Source: Maritimibacter sp. REDSEA-S28_B5 | GTDB lineage: Bacteria; Pseudomonadota; Alphaproteobacteria; Rhodobacterales; Rhodobacteraceae | Direction: 5' to 3' | DNA length: 64,000 nt | Assembly (NCBI GenBank): GCA_001626765.1 | Contig: LUOO01000099.1 | Location: forward strand, 1 to 64,000 | Position numbers and translations under genes: made by a program | The notes under the pieces: model-generated | Told to the model about the DNA's origin: nothing | Database searches by the model: none | The model's input: the letters and a program-made list of their open reading frames with translations, nothing else | In this document: positions 46,407-55,231 of the stretch, one piece after another | Numbering within the stretch: position 1 is the first letter of the stretch | How the letters are laid out: the number at the start of each line of letters is the position of its first letter

Positions 46407-46829
46407 ATGCAGGACCAACTGAAGAAGATGACCGAGGCGGATATCCGCGAGATGAACGATCTGGCTTTCGCGGCGTTCAACGCGCGGGAGTGGGACAACC
46501 TGCTCGCCCTCGTCCATCCCGAATGCATCCTCGAGGTCGGGTCGCACGCGCGCAGGACAGGTTCGACCGGCGCCCGCGAGATCATCGCCTATTACGAACA
46601 ATTCTACGAAATGCGCTTCGTCTCCTACCGGCACTTCGTTTCGGGCCATCGCACGTCGACCGAAGCGATGATGCGGGTAAGATACGTCGCGACCGAACCC
46701 GGCCTGCCGAAGGCCCGTGGACAGGTCTGTGACGTGCCCTTTGCCTGTTTCGGTGAGGTGCGGGGCGGGCGCTACACAAGGATCCGCATGATCTTTTCCT
46801 TCGTCGAATGGATCAACATCGTCTCATGA
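46407..46829 (+). CDS. NTF2/SnoaL-like fold protein
   Basis: 140 residues. SnoaL-like (NTF2 fold) pattern: an N-terminal helix EADIREMNDLAFAAFNAREW, LLALVHPECILEVGSHARRT with the buried Asp/His area, then TGAREIIAYYEQFYEM and strands ending RYTRIRMIFSFVEW. Such proteins are hydrolases, isomerases or ligand binders; the specific substrate is unknown. The ATG at 46407 has AAGGAAGGGG upstream, and the longer frame from 46311 is rejected. Its stop overlaps the following acetyltransferase (ATGA). Confidence 0.8.
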   Translation: MQDQLKKMTEADIREMNDLAFAAFNAREWDNLLALVHPECILEVGSHARRTGSTGAREIIAYYEQFYEMRFVSYRHFVSGHRTSTEAMMRVRYVATEPGLPKARGQVCDVPFACFGEVRGGRYTRIRMIFSFVEWINIVS

Positions 46830-47425
46830 CGGATGCTCCCGGATACGACCTGCGCGCCCTGACCGGGGCGGCGCTGGACCGGGCCTTGCCTGAGGTCGCG
46901 CGGCTTCGGATCGAGGTGTTTCGGGACTGGCCCTATCTTTACGACGGCGATCTCGCCTACGAGGCGCGCTATCTCGAAAGCTACCGGACCTCGCCCGGTG
47001 CTGTGGTGGTCGGGGCCTATGCGGGCGACCGGCTCGTGGGTGCGGCCACAGGCACCCCGATGGAGGATCATGCCGAGGATTTCGCCGCAGCCTTCGAAGC
47101 CACAGGACATGACCTGACCGATATTTTCTACTGCGCCGAGAGCGTGCTTGAACCCGCGTGGCGCGGACACGGCATCGGTCACGGCTTCTTTGACCTGCGC
47201 GAGGCACATGCCCGCGCATTGGGCCGCCGCTATGCCGCTTTTTGCGCTGTGATCCGTCCCGACGATCACCCGGCCCGGCCCGTGGACTACCGGCCGCTCG
47301 ACGCCTTCTGGCGAAAGCGCGGCTACGCTCCGCTGCCGGGCGTGATCGCGACATTCACCTGGCGCGATCTGGGCGCGTCTAAGGACACGCCGAAACCCCT
47401 GCAATTCTGGATGCGAGAGCTATGA
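46826..47425 (+). CDS. GNAT family N-acetyltransferase
   Basis: 199 residues. GNAT pattern with an acetyl-CoA loop in AWRGHGIGHGFFDLREAHAR (R-G-x-G-I-G, about 114-133) and the C-terminal VDYRPLDAFWRKRGYAPLPG. Substrate unknown; not the TacT type. Start ATG 46826 overlaps the preceding stop codon; an alternative ATG at 46808 lies inside the NTF2-like gene. The end overlaps the nitrilase gene by 4 bp, so these three genes are translated as a coupled operon. Confidence 0.85.
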   Translation: MTDAPGYDLRALTGAALDRALPEVARLRIEVFRDWPYLYDGDLAYEARYLESYRTSPGAVVVGAYAGDRLVGAATGTPMEDHAEDFAAAFEATGHDLTDIFYCAESVLEPAWRGHGIGHGFFDLREAHARALGRRYAAFCAVIRPDDHPARPVDYRPLDAFWRKRGYAPLPGVIATFTWRDLGASKDTPKPLQFWMREL

Positions 47426-48321
47426 AGATCGCCGCTGCCTGTTACCCCCTCGACGAACTCGCCAATTGGGCGGCCTATGAGGCCAAGATTACCGCTTGGG
47501 TCGGCGAGGCCGCAGGGCAGGGGGCGGATCTTCTGGTTTTCCCCGAATACGGCGCGATGGAACTGGCCACGATCGAGGGTGCGTCGTCGCTCATGCAGCA
47601 GATGGTGTCGGTGTCAAATGCCTTACCGCAGGCATGGGGTCTGTTAGCGAGGCTCGCTACCGAGTATCAAGTCTACATTCTAAGCCCGTCCGGCCCATAC
47701 TTGTTTGACGACGCCTTTGTAAATCGGGCGATGTTTCTCGGACCAGAGGGCGGCGCAACGCCAGTGGACAAGTACCTGATGACCCCTTGGGAGCGTAATC
47801 CAATGGGTGTCGAGGCTGGAAAGTTGCCCCAGCTCTTCGACACGTCCCTCGGCCTCATCGGCGTGCAGATCTGCTACGACTGCGAATTTCCCCTGCCCAC
47901 GCGGGCGATGGTCGAGGCGGGGATGGACCTTCTCCTCATCCCCTCGGCCACTGAAACGCTCGCGGGCTATCACCGGGTCAGGATCGGGGCACAGGCCCGC
48001 GCGCTCGAGGGCCAGATCGTCACGGTTCAGTCGCCCACCCAAGGCAAAGCCGACTGGTGCGAGGTCGTGGACGTGAACCGGGGGGCCGCCGGCATCTTCT
48101 GCCCGCCCGACGTGGGCCTGCCCGATGACGGCATCCTGGCGCTGGGGGAAGAGGGCAAACCGGGCTGGACCTATGCCGATGTGGACCTCGCAGCACTCGC
48201 CCATGTACGCACCCATGGCAATGTGCGCACGAGGGCGGATTGGGGCGAACAAGCGTTTCGTCAAGACCTCATGTCGGCCAAAGGCAGCGCATCGCCCATC
48301 GTAATCACGCAGCTGCGCTAA
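47422..48321 (+). CDS. Carbon-nitrogen hydrolase (nitrilase superfamily)
   Basis: 299 residues. Glu-Lys-Cys triad visible: Glu42 (VFPEYGAME), Lys117 (DKYLMTPWE) and Cys151 (QICYDCEFP). It would hydrolyse an amide or nitrile C-N bond; the substrate is unknown. It is the third gene after the NTF2-like and GNAT genes, which may together process one metabolite. Codon use in about 47617-47830 (residues 66-136) differs sharply from the rest of the gene (TTA, CTA, AAT, GTA, GGA, CCA), suggesting a recombined segment, but the frame and active-site Lys are intact. Confidence 0.9.
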   Translation: MKIAAACYPLDELANWAAYEAKITAWVGEAAGQGADLLVFPEYGAMELATIEGASSLMQQMVSVSNALPQAWGLLARLATEYQVYILSPSGPYLFDDAFVNRAMFLGPEGGATPVDKYLMTPWERNPMGVEAGKLPQLFDTSLGLIGVQICYDCEFPLPTRAMVEAGMDLLLIPSATETLAGYHRVRIGAQARALEGQIVTVQSPTQGKADWCEVVDVNRGAAGIFCPPDVGLPDDGILALGEEGKPGWTYADVDLAALAHVRTHGNVRTRADWGEQAFRQDLMSAKGSASPIVITQLR

Positions 48322-48400
48322 ATCCCGCTTGATAATCGGACCGATTAGGCCCATTTACCTGCCACCCGTGTCATGGCGGGTTGATAACTATGGAGTGAAC

Positions 48401-48619
48401 ATGGCCAAGGAAGAAATGCTCGAATTTCCCGGCGTCGTGAAGGAACTCCTGCCGAATGCGACGTTTCGGGTCGAGCTTGAAAATGGCCATGAGATCATCG
48501 CACACACGGCAGGCAAGATGCGCAAGAACCGCATCCGTGTCCTCGCAGGCGACAAGGTGCAGGTCGAGATGACCCCCTACGATCTGACCAAAGGTCGGAT
48601 CAACTATCGTTTCCGGTAA
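48401..48619 (+). CDS. infA: Translation initiation factor IF-1
   Basis: 72 residues, the invariant size of IF-1, an OB-fold protein that binds the ribosomal A site with IF2/IF3. Conserved [20 protein letters not shown] and [20 protein letters not shown] segments are intact, as is the C-terminal GRINYRFR. The ATG at 48401 is chosen (TGGAGTGAAC upstream); the frame extending to 48329 is rejected. Confidence 0.97.
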   Translation: MAKEEMLEFPGVVKELLPNATFRVELENGHEIIAHTAGKMRKNRIRVLAGDKVQVEMTPYDLTKGRINYRFR

Positions 48620-48623
48620 GACC

Positions 48624-49214
48624 ATCACTGGTCGACCCAGACTGATCCTCGGCTCCGGCTCGCCCCGGCGCGCCCAACTTATCGGCACGCTTGGCTTGAC
48701 GGCGGACGAGGTGCGTCCACCTGACGTGGACGAAACGCCCATGAAGGGCGAACTGCCGCGCTCATATTGCGAACGTGTGACGAGCGACAAGATCGCCGCG
48801 ATGACGCTGGCGGTGGGCGAGGTCGCGCTTTGCGCCGACACCACCGTCGCGCTTGGCCGCCGGATCATGGGCAAGCCTGCGGATGCGGGCGAGGCTGCCG
48901 AATTTCTCTATCTTCTGTCAGGACGCCGCCACCGTGTGATCACCTGCGTGGCGGTGAAGTCTGGCGACCGGGTCTGGACCCGGACCGTGGAAACGGCGGT
49001 CAAGATGAAGGTGCTCTCGGATGTCGAGGTGAACGCCTATCTCGCGTCGGGCGACTGGCGCGGCAAGGCGGGGGCCTACGGCATCCAAGGGCCGGCGGGT
49101 GCGTTCATCCCGTGGATACAGGGGAGCTATACCGCCGTCATGGGCCTTCCCGTGGCTGAGACCGCGCAGCTTCTGATCGCCGCCGGATTCCCGCTGCTGG
49201 AGGGCTGGGCATGA
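48624..49214 (+). CDS. maf: Maf-like nucleotide pyrophosphatase with non-canonical start
   Basis: About 196 residues if started at ATC 48624. Maf proteins hydrolyse non-canonical or canonical nucleoside triphosphates. The essential N-terminal motif [15 protein letters not shown] is read from 48642, and [13 protein letters not shown] and KAGAYGIQG follow. Yet the first ATG/GTG/TTG in frame is TTG 48696, which would delete the motif; upstream only ATC (48624), CTG (48642) and ATC (48645) are available before the stop at 48585. So translation begins at a rare codon or the start has been lost. It overlaps the RNase E/G gene by 4 bp. Confidence 0.78.
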   Translation: MTGRPRLILGSGSPRRAQLIGTLGLTADEVRPPDVDETPMKGELPRSYCERVTSDKIAAMTLAVGEVALCADTTVALGRRIMGKPADAGEAAEFLYLLSGRRHRVITCVAVKSGDRVWTRTVETAVKMKVLSDVEVNAYLASGDWRGKAGAYGIQGPAGAFIPWIQGSYTAVMGLPVAETAQLLIAAGFPLLEGWA

Positions 49215-50239
49215 AAGGCACCGTGATCGCGCTGGACGAGGTCAAGGGGCGCAAGGCCGCTGCCCTGATCGTCGATGGCAAACTCGACGATTTCCTGATC
49301 GACCCTGTGGACGAGGCCGGACCTGTGCCGGGTGCCATCTACCGCGCCACCTGCGACCGCCCGATGAAGGGGCAGGGGGGCATGTTCCTGCGTCTGCCCG
49401 ACGGGCAAAAGGGCTTTCTGCGCGCGGCCAAGGGCCTTGCCCCTGGTCAGCCGCTGCTCGTTCAGACCACCGGCTGGTCGGAGGAGGGCAAGGCCCCCTC
49501 GGTCACGCCCAAGGTGCTCTTCAAATCCCGCTACGCCATCGTCACGCCCGAGGCGCCCGGCATCAACATCTCGCGCTCGGTGAAGGACGACGAGGACCGC
49601 GTGCGCCTGCTCGAGATCGCACATGAGGTGATGGAGGCCACCTACTTCGGCCTGATCGTGCGCTCGGAAGCCTCGCACGGCTCGGACGACGACGTTGCCG
49701 CCGACATCGCCGCGATGCGCGACCTTGCCATCGCCGTCATGAGCGACGCCGAGGGGCGCGAACCGGAATTGCTGGTGGACGGTGCCGACGCCCATGACAT
49801 CGCCTGGCGCGACTGGCCGACGCCCGAGGTGCTCGACGACCGCGACGGAAGCTTCGAGCGGCACAATGTCGATGACATGATTCATACATTAGCCAGTCCG
49901 CGCGTAGGCCTTGGTGCCGACGGATTTGCCTATATCGAACCAACCCGGGCGCTCGTGGCCGTCGACGTGAACACCGGCGGCGACAATTCCCCGGCGGCGG
50001 GACTCAAGTCCAATATCGCGCTCGCCAAGGATTTGCCGCGCCAGTTGCGCTGTCGCGGCCTTGGCGGCCAGATCACGCTCGACCTCGCCCCGATGGGGAA
50101 AAAGGACCGGCGGACCTTCGAGCAAGCGCTGAAATCCGCCTTCCGCCGCGACCCGGTCGAGACCGTTCTTGCAGGCTGGACCCCGCTCGGGCACTTTGAG
50201 CTGCAACGCAAGCGCGACCGCCTGCCCGTGAAACTCTGA
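49211..50239 (+). CDS. Ribonuclease E/G family protein
   Basis: 342 residues, shorter than RNase E and closer to the short alphaproteobacterial RNase E/G family. Catalytic-domain landmarks: the [17 protein letters not shown]1-like region (about 56-71), [10 protein letters not shown] with the first catalytic Asp and [11 protein letters not shown] with the second. No zinc-link CPxC is seen. Probably acts in RNA maturation or decay in the cytoplasm. The ATG overlaps the maf stop codon, so maf and this gene are coupled; yacG follows 20 bp later. Confidence 0.87.
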   Translation: MKGTVIALDEVKGRKAAALIVDGKLDDFLIDPVDEAGPVPGAIYRATCDRPMKGQGGMFLRLPDGQKGFLRAAKGLAPGQPLLVQTTGWSEEGKAPSVTPKVLFKSRYAIVTPEAPGINISRSVKDDEDRVRLLEIAHEVMEATYFGLIVRSEASHGSDDDVAADIAAMRDLAIAVMSDAEGREPELLVDGADAHDIAWRDWPTPEVLDDRDGSFERHNVDDMIHTLASPRVGLGADGFAYIEPTRALVAVDVNTGGDNSPAAGLKSNIALAKDLPRQLRCRGLGGQITLDLAPMGKKDRRTFEQALKSAFRRDPVETVLAGWTPLGHFELQRKRDRLPVKL

Positions 50240-50259
50240 CCTGCAACGCCCGATCCGAA

Positions 50260-50457
50260 ATGGCCTGCCCGATCTGTTCCAAACCCACGAACCCGGATTA
50301 CCGCCCGTTCTGCTCGAAGCGTTGTGCGGATGTGGACCTGGGGAAATGGCTGACAGGTTCCTACCGTCTGCCCGGCCCGCCGCCCGAGGACTTGGACGAG
50401 GCAATCGACGAGCTGGAAGCCGAGCTTGAACGCCGGTCGAAAGACGACCTGCACTGA
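50260..50457 (+). CDS. yacG: DNA gyrase inhibitor YacG
   Basis: 65 residues. Four-cysteine zinc finger: Cys3, Cys6, Cys18, Cys22 (CPICSKPT...FCSKRC), then LGKWLTGSYRLPG, the full YacG signature, and an acidic C-terminal tail. YacG binds GyrB. It closes the infA-maf-RNase E/G run. Confidence 0.93.
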   Translation: MACPICSKPTNPDYRPFCSKRCADVDLGKWLTGSYRLPGPPPEDLDEAIDELEAELERRSKDDLH

Positions 50458-50462
50458 GGTCC

Positions 50463-51506
50463 TCAGACTTTACCCGACCCCGACAGCATGATCGCGATGG
50501 GCCGTGTCGCCTCGATTTCGGCCAGCACGATGACCAGCGTCGCGGTCAGCGGCACGGCGAGCACCGCGCCCGAGACACCCCAGAGCGCACCCCAGAAGGC
50601 CAGTGCGAGCAGCACCACGAAGGGCGACAGGTTGAACGCCCGGCTCATCATCCGCGGCTCGAGGAACCCGGCGACGAAAAGCTGCGCGATACTCAACGCC
50701 ACGAGCACACCCGCCCCCATGTAGAGGGATCCGAACTGCGCGAGCGACAGGAGCACGGGAAAGAACACCCCGATCATTGAGCCGATGTAGGGGATGTAAT
50801 TCAGAAGCCCGATCAGGATTGCCCAGAACAGCGCGAACTCGATCCCGAGCGCGAGCATGATCAGGAAGGACAGGCCCGCGAGGATCACGTTCACAAGAGT
50901 CTTGACCGAGAGGTATTCGCCGACCCGCGTGTTGATCCGTTCGAGCAGCGCCACGGTCCGGTTCTGTTTGTCCTCGTCACCCAGGGCGAGGGCGAGCTTG
51001 CCGGTCAGGTCAAGCCGTTCAGCCATGAGGAACGCGGCATAGAGTACGACGAGAAACAGCGTGCCCCCGAAGCCGCGCAGCGAGGTCAGCAGCACGGGCA
51101 CCATGGACTGGATCTCGAAACGCCCGATGGTGGCGTCATAGAAACTCGACCAGGACGGCTGGTCCTCGATGCCCACCAGCGCGGCGGTGTTGACGATGAG
51201 CCGGTCGAGGTTCTCTTCGTATTTCGGCAGCGCGTTCACCACGGTGGCAAAGGTGTTGATGACATAGACGAAGAGCGCGACCACCCCCACGGTAAAGGCA
51301 AGCAGCACGATCACGCGCCTGAGCGCGACCGGCAAAAGGCCGATGACGGGGAATCGTCCCAGCGCATTGGTGGCCGATGCCAGCACGTAGAGCGAAATCA
51401 TTGCGATCAACACGGGCAGAAGTACCCCCTGACCGACGCGCAGGATCCAGCCAAGCATGAGGATGATGGCCAAGCTGAAGGTCACTGTCCGTAGGTCGGG
51501 ACGCAT
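50463..51506 (-). CDS. AI-2E family transporter (PerM/YdiK-like permease)
   Basis: 347 residues with about eight hydrophobic segments. Features of the family: a long segment near residues 60-110, a cytoplasmic loop AERLDLTGKLALALGDEDKQNR near the middle, NYIPYIGSMIGVFFPVLLSL and the C-terminal hydrophobic pair ending VIVLAEIEATRPIA. Function in this organism is unknown; some members export signalling molecules or help sodium/proton exchange. The ATG at 51506 is chosen (MRPDLRTVTFSLAIILML), as the frame upstream to 51701 is basic and lacks homology. Transcribed towards yacG. Confidence 0.85.
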   Translation of the reverse strand: MRPDLRTVTFSLAIILMLGWILRVGQGVLLPVLIAMISLYVLASATNALGRFPVIGLLPVALRRVIVLLAFTVGVVALFVYVINTFATVVNALPKYEENLDRLIVNTAALVGIEDQPSWSSFYDATIGRFEIQSMVPVLLTSLRGFGGTLFLVVLYAAFLMAERLDLTGKLALALGDEDKQNRTVALLERINTRVGEYLSVKTLVNVILAGLSFLIMLALGIEFALFWAILIGLLNYIPYIGSMIGVFFPVLLSLAQFGSLYMGAGVLVALSIAQLFVAGFLEPRMMSRAFNLSPFVVLLALAFWGALWGVSGAVLAVPLTATLVIVLAEIEATRPIAIMLSGSGKV

Positions 51507-51753
51507 GAAGGCGAAAAGTCCGTGCGAAGTCGGGTGCAAGAGATTTCTGCCACGTTGACCGAACCCGCGGAGATTTGCCAGATACCGCAGCCCAGAAATT
51601 CGTGAGAATGGTTGAAAGAACATGGATTTGCGTTCCGCCCGAACCTCGTTTTGCGCCCGTCGCACGCTCCATGTAAAAAACCGCGATTTCCCTCTGGACA
51701 CCGCCCCCGCCCCCGACTAGAAACCGCGCACCCGAACGTGATCGTTCACCCGT

Positions 51754-51828
51754 GCCCGGGTAGCTCAGGGGTAGAGCAGTGGATTGAAAATCCTCGTGTC
51801 GGTGGTTCGATTCCGCCCCCGGGCACCA
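51754..51828 (+). tRNA. tRNA-Phe (anticodon GAA)
   Basis: 75 nt with encoded CCA. Acceptor GCCCGGG/CCCGGGC, D arm GCTC-AGGGGTA-GAGC, anticodon arm GTGGA-TTGAAAA-TCCTC (one T-T mismatch) with anticodon GAA, T arm GGTGG-TTCGATT-CCGCC. It lies between the AI-2E permease gene and the capsule genes. Confidence 0.95.
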
Positions 51829-52338
51829 TCTTCTCCCTATGCGTCTCCTATTCCCGCCCGCGCCGCAAGGCGCTTCCGGCTCGGTTCGCTTTCGGCGCGT
51901 GACCATTGCCGGAGATGTCGGGGGACTGTCCTCGCTTGAACGCGCGGGAAGCGTGATCATGTCTGGGCGCTTCCTGGTCGGGGTCCAGACCGGGGCGGCA
52001 GCGTAGGGTTGAGCGTGTAAGCAACCGGCGGACTATGGCGCGGGGGCAACATCGGTGGTGGGTAGAAGCGTGATGTGGGCGGCGGTGGAAACGGTTTTTT
52101 CCGAGCTTTCTCATGGTCTTGGACGTGAGGTGGCAAGGTCGGACTCTATAACCCGGTCACATGTGGCCGCAGGGGGTGTCTTGCCCTCACCGCCTTGCGC
52201 GTGGGCGGACAACTGGCCATAAACGCTCCCGTGGGACGTGGATTCTCACCTCGATCCGCAGGGGGGGCTGGCGACGTCCGGTCGGCCCGTAGCGGCTGGC
52301 ATAAGGGGACGGCAGGCATGGGTAAGGAGCAGCGCGGT
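51829..52338. other. Gene-free stretch between tRNA-Phe and the capsule genes
   Basis: About 510 bp with only short or antisense frames that show no family resemblance. A tRNA 3' end at its left edge could be an integration site, but no repeat of it is seen. It should contain the capsule-operon promoter. Confidence 0.4.
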
Positions 52339-53496
52339 ATGCGGATCGCATCGTCACGGCTTCTCATTGCCCTCGTCCTGCCGTTTCTCGCGGCCTGCGC
52401 CTCGTTGCCGGGGCAGGGGCCAAGCCGGGTCGACATCATGCTGACCGAGGACGCGACACCGGAACAGATCGCGAGCCGTAGCTATACGACCATCGACCTG
52501 ACCCCGGCCGTCGTGCGTGTCATCGGTCCGGGTCCGCGCGGCACGATCGGCGCCACGCTGGGCAACGGCGGGCGCGGCACACGCGCGGTGAGGCTTGGCG
52601 TGGGTGACATGCTGACCGTGCAGATCTACGAAAGCTCGCCCGACGGCCTCTTCGCACGGTCGGGCAACAACCAGACCGCCATTCCCACCGTGGTCAACGA
52701 CGGCGGCGAGATCTTCATTCCCTATGTCGGCAACGTGCCCGTGCTGGGGCTTGGCATCGACGATGTGCGCGAGCGGATCACGGTCGGGCTAGAGGGTATC
52801 GCCGTCGATCCCCAGGTCGTGGTCCAGATGGGCACGCAGGGTGCGCAGACCGTGACCGTTGTGGGCGATGCCCGGACCTCGGGCCGGTTCGACATTCCGC
52901 CGAGCGGTCTCAGGCTTCTGGATGCCGTAGCGCTGGCAGGCGGCAGCCGCGAACAGGATTTCGACACTGTTGTGCGCGTCGTGCGCGACAGCCGCACCGC
53001 GCAGGCGCGGCTCGATGACGTGGTGCGCGACACGACGAACAACATCTGGCTCATGCCGCGCGATGTGGTGCAGCTCAAAGTCCAGCCGCGCAGCTTCACC
53101 GCTTTCGGGGCCGTGGCGAGCAACCGTCAGCAACCCTTCGAGACCGAAACCGTGACGCTGGCCGAGGCGCTGGCCCAGGCCGGCGGCCTGAACGGCGGTC
53201 TCGCGGACAAGGGCGGGGTGTTCCTGTTCCGCTTCGAGAGCGAACATCGGGTCAAGGCGGCCGGGGGGCGTTTGCCGCCCCGCGTCTATGCCCAAGGGGT
53301 TCCGACGATCTACCGGCTCGACTTCTCGAGCCCCGATGCCTTCTTCCTCGCCCAGTCCCTCGAGATTCGCGACAAGGACATTCTCTATGTGGCGACGGCC
53401 CCGGCGGTGGAATTCCGCAAGTTCACCGACAACATACTTCTCCCGTTCCTTGCGGTCGGGGACACGGCGGGTAACGTCGTGCCAGCATTGAATTAA
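52339..53496 (+). CDS. kpsD: Outer-membrane capsule export lipoprotein, KpsD/Wza family
   Basis: 385 residues. The lipoprotein signal ends LAAC with Cys20, so it is anchored in the outer membrane. A polysaccharide-export domain (about 80-160, GVGDMLTVQIYESSPDGLF, NDGGEIFIPYVGNVPV) and SLBB-type repeats (VTVVGDARTSGRFDIPPSGL, TAFGAVASNRQQPFE) follow, as in Wza/KpsD channels. The ATG at 52339 follows AAGGAG; ATG 52318 is an alternative. With KpsE/M/T below it forms an ABC-dependent capsule export path. Confidence 0.88.
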   Translation: MRIASSRLLIALVLPFLAACASLPGQGPSRVDIMLTEDATPEQIASRSYTTIDLTPAVVRVIGPGPRGTIGATLGNGGRGTRAVRLGVGDMLTVQIYESSPDGLFARSGNNQTAIPTVVNDGGEIFIPYVGNVPVLGLGIDDVRERITVGLEGIAVDPQVVVQMGTQGAQTVTVVGDARTSGRFDIPPSGLRLLDAVALAGGSREQDFDTVVRVVRDSRTAQARLDDVVRDTTNNIWLMPRDVVQLKVQPRSFTAFGAVASNRQQPFETETVTLAEALAQAGGLNGGLADKGGVFLFRFESEHRVKAAGGRLPPRVYAQGVPTIYRLDFSSPDAFFLAQSLEIRDKDILYVATAPAVEFRKFTDNILLPFLAVGDTAGNVVPALN

Positions 53497-53725
53497 ACGA
53501 GACTTGACGCCCCATGAAATCTGTCCCTAAAAGCGTGCGGGGGCGTTGGATTATTGGAAAGAGCGTAGTAATTGGGCGACATTTCCGCCGATCATGAAGG
53601 TTTAATGACAACAGCATTGACCAATTTATGACTCTGACGGATATTCCCGCGGTGCATTCGGAAGGTCCTGCGCGTCGGGGAATGCTCGATGAAAAAAGCG
53701 CAAGGGACAACGGGGTAAGCAAGAT

Positions 53726-55018
53726 ATGAGCGCGAAATTTGGGTCAAAGCCGCGGTTCTACGGGGCGTGGCGACTGCCGGGCGAATTTCGGGTCCGCCGC
53801 CTCAACTTCCGCTCGAAATCCCTGTTTTCCGTTCCCTTTATCAGCCGCCTGCGCGGGCTGCTCGTGGCAGGCATGTATTTCAGCGTCGTCTCTGGCAGCG
53901 AGTTCGAGGTCGAACTGGACAAGGGCGAGGGCTGGTTTCGCCGTTTCAAGCTCTACCGCCGCCGCCGTTTCCCGCATTTCACCTTCGACAACCGCCGTGG
54001 CGATGCCGTCGCCGCGCTGATCCTTTTCGCCACCCGTCTGGGCGTGAACGAGACCAAGCAGGTGAGCCTGCGCGTCAGCCGTGATGGCCAGCAGAAGAGC
54101 TTCATCGTCGGGACCGTCATGGGGCACGAACATCTGCCGGTTCCGGCGGGCGACACGGCCAATGCGCTTGCCGAAGAGATCATCGCCCTCGGCGGCGAAC
54201 CCAAGGGGCCGCGCGATCTGACCGCCTATGCCCGCATGGCCGAACGTCTGCGCAGCCTCAACGTGTCGCGCGAACATCGCAAGCGGCTCTTGGTTCTGCT
54301 CGACACCGCCTTCCGCGTGAACCATTGCATAGCAATCCGGGGTCGCAACAAGCTCAAGAATGCCGCCGTCGCGCGCGGTCAGGCGGACGAGTTCTCGGCC
54401 TTCAACGCGCTGCTCGACCGGGCCTGCGCGCCGCGCTTCCTCGGTCCGCACGGCTATCGACTCCCGGTCGGCAAGGTGCCGATCGAACAGGTCACCGCCG
54501 AGCTTGCCGACGTGATCCAGGAACTGCGCGGTCTCGGGATCGAGGCGTGGATTTCCTGCGGTGCCCTTCTGGGCTACGAACGCGAAGGTCGGCTTCTGCC
54601 TCATGACGACGACGTGGACCTGAGCCTTCGGGTGCCCGGCACCGACCTCACCGAGGTGGCCGAGAATTGGAAGGCGATGATGGAGCGCGTGGACGCCAAG
54701 ACCAACGCCTTTCCCAAGAACGGCTTCATTGCGCTGGTGCTCCCCTCGGGGATCGAGGTCGATCTCTTCCCGCATTGGGACATCGGTGGCGTCGTCCACT
54801 CCTACCCGCACGTCAAGGGCGAGCTGCGCAACGAAGTCTTCTTCCCGCTTGTCGAGCGCGAATGGGCCGGTTCGCGTCTGCCGTTCCCGGCGCAGATCGT
54901 GCCGATCCTCGAACAGCACTATGGCCCCAACTGGCGCACGCCGGACCCCTACTGGAAGTTCAACTGGCTGCACAGCTCGGTGCGCTTCGCGCCCTTCATC
55001 AAGCGTGTCAAGAACTAG
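53726..55018 (+). CDS. LicD-family transferase 1
   Basis: 430 residues. LicD nucleotidyltransferase-fold signature at about 281-300: GALLGYEREGRLLPHDDDVD with Asp294-296, then WAGSRLPFPA and PDPYWKFNW. LicD enzymes transfer phosphocholine or similar polar groups from CDP carriers onto sugars. The N-terminal 180 residues are not LicD and carry a segment also found in the second LicD protein (LYRRRRFPHFTFDNRRGDA versus LYRRPGKFRFAFSNRHGDA). It is placed between export genes, so it probably decorates the exported glycan. Start ATG 53726; the sequence has no signal peptide. Confidence 0.85.
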   Translation: MSAKFGSKPRFYGAWRLPGEFRVRRLNFRSKSLFSVPFISRLRGLLVAGMYFSVVSGSEFEVELDKGEGWFRRFKLYRRRRFPHFTFDNRRGDAVAALILFATRLGVNETKQVSLRVSRDGQQKSFIVGTVMGHEHLPVPAGDTANALAEEIIALGGEPKGPRDLTAYARMAERLRSLNVSREHRKRLLVLLDTAFRVNHCIAIRGRNKLKNAAVARGQADEFSAFNALLDRACAPRFLGPHGYRLPVGKVPIEQVTAELADVIQELRGLGIEAWISCGALLGYEREGRLLPHDDDVDLSLRVPGTDLTEVAENWKAMMERVDAKTNAFPKNGFIALVLPSGIEVDLFPHWDIGGVVHSYPHVKGELRNEVFFPLVEREWAGSRLPFPAQIVPILEQHYGPNWRTPDPYWKFNWLHSSVRFAPFIKRVKN

Positions 55019-55156
55019 CCTGACCCCGAAAACATCTCCGCCAAGCGTGGCCCGCGCCGCAACGTTCCGAGACGGGGCCTGCGGCGTCGGACTTGAACAA
55101 TTTGGTGACCAGGGCCAATTGTGTTCCCCTACGGACGCCGGGCGTTTACAAGGGCG

Positions 55157-55207
55157 CAGGCCAGCCTTGGCCGCGCGTTTGTTCAGGCCAGCCTTGGCCG
55201 GGCGTTT
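55157..55207 (+). repeat. Tandem 24-bp repeat in the kpsE leader
   Basis: CAGGCCAGCCTTGGCCGCGC (first 20 of 24 bp) at 55157 and a copy with one change at 55184, period 27. A partial third copy (CCGGGCGTTT) precedes it near 55138. It lies just upstream of the kpsE-like ATG. Confidence 0.65.
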
Positions 55208-55231
55208 GGATGAGAACTAAGGAATATCTCG

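Noticed and set aside
46126..46422. 98-codon frame before the NTF2-like gene
   Set aside because: No ribosome-binding site, no recognisable family and overlap with the real gene start at 46407.
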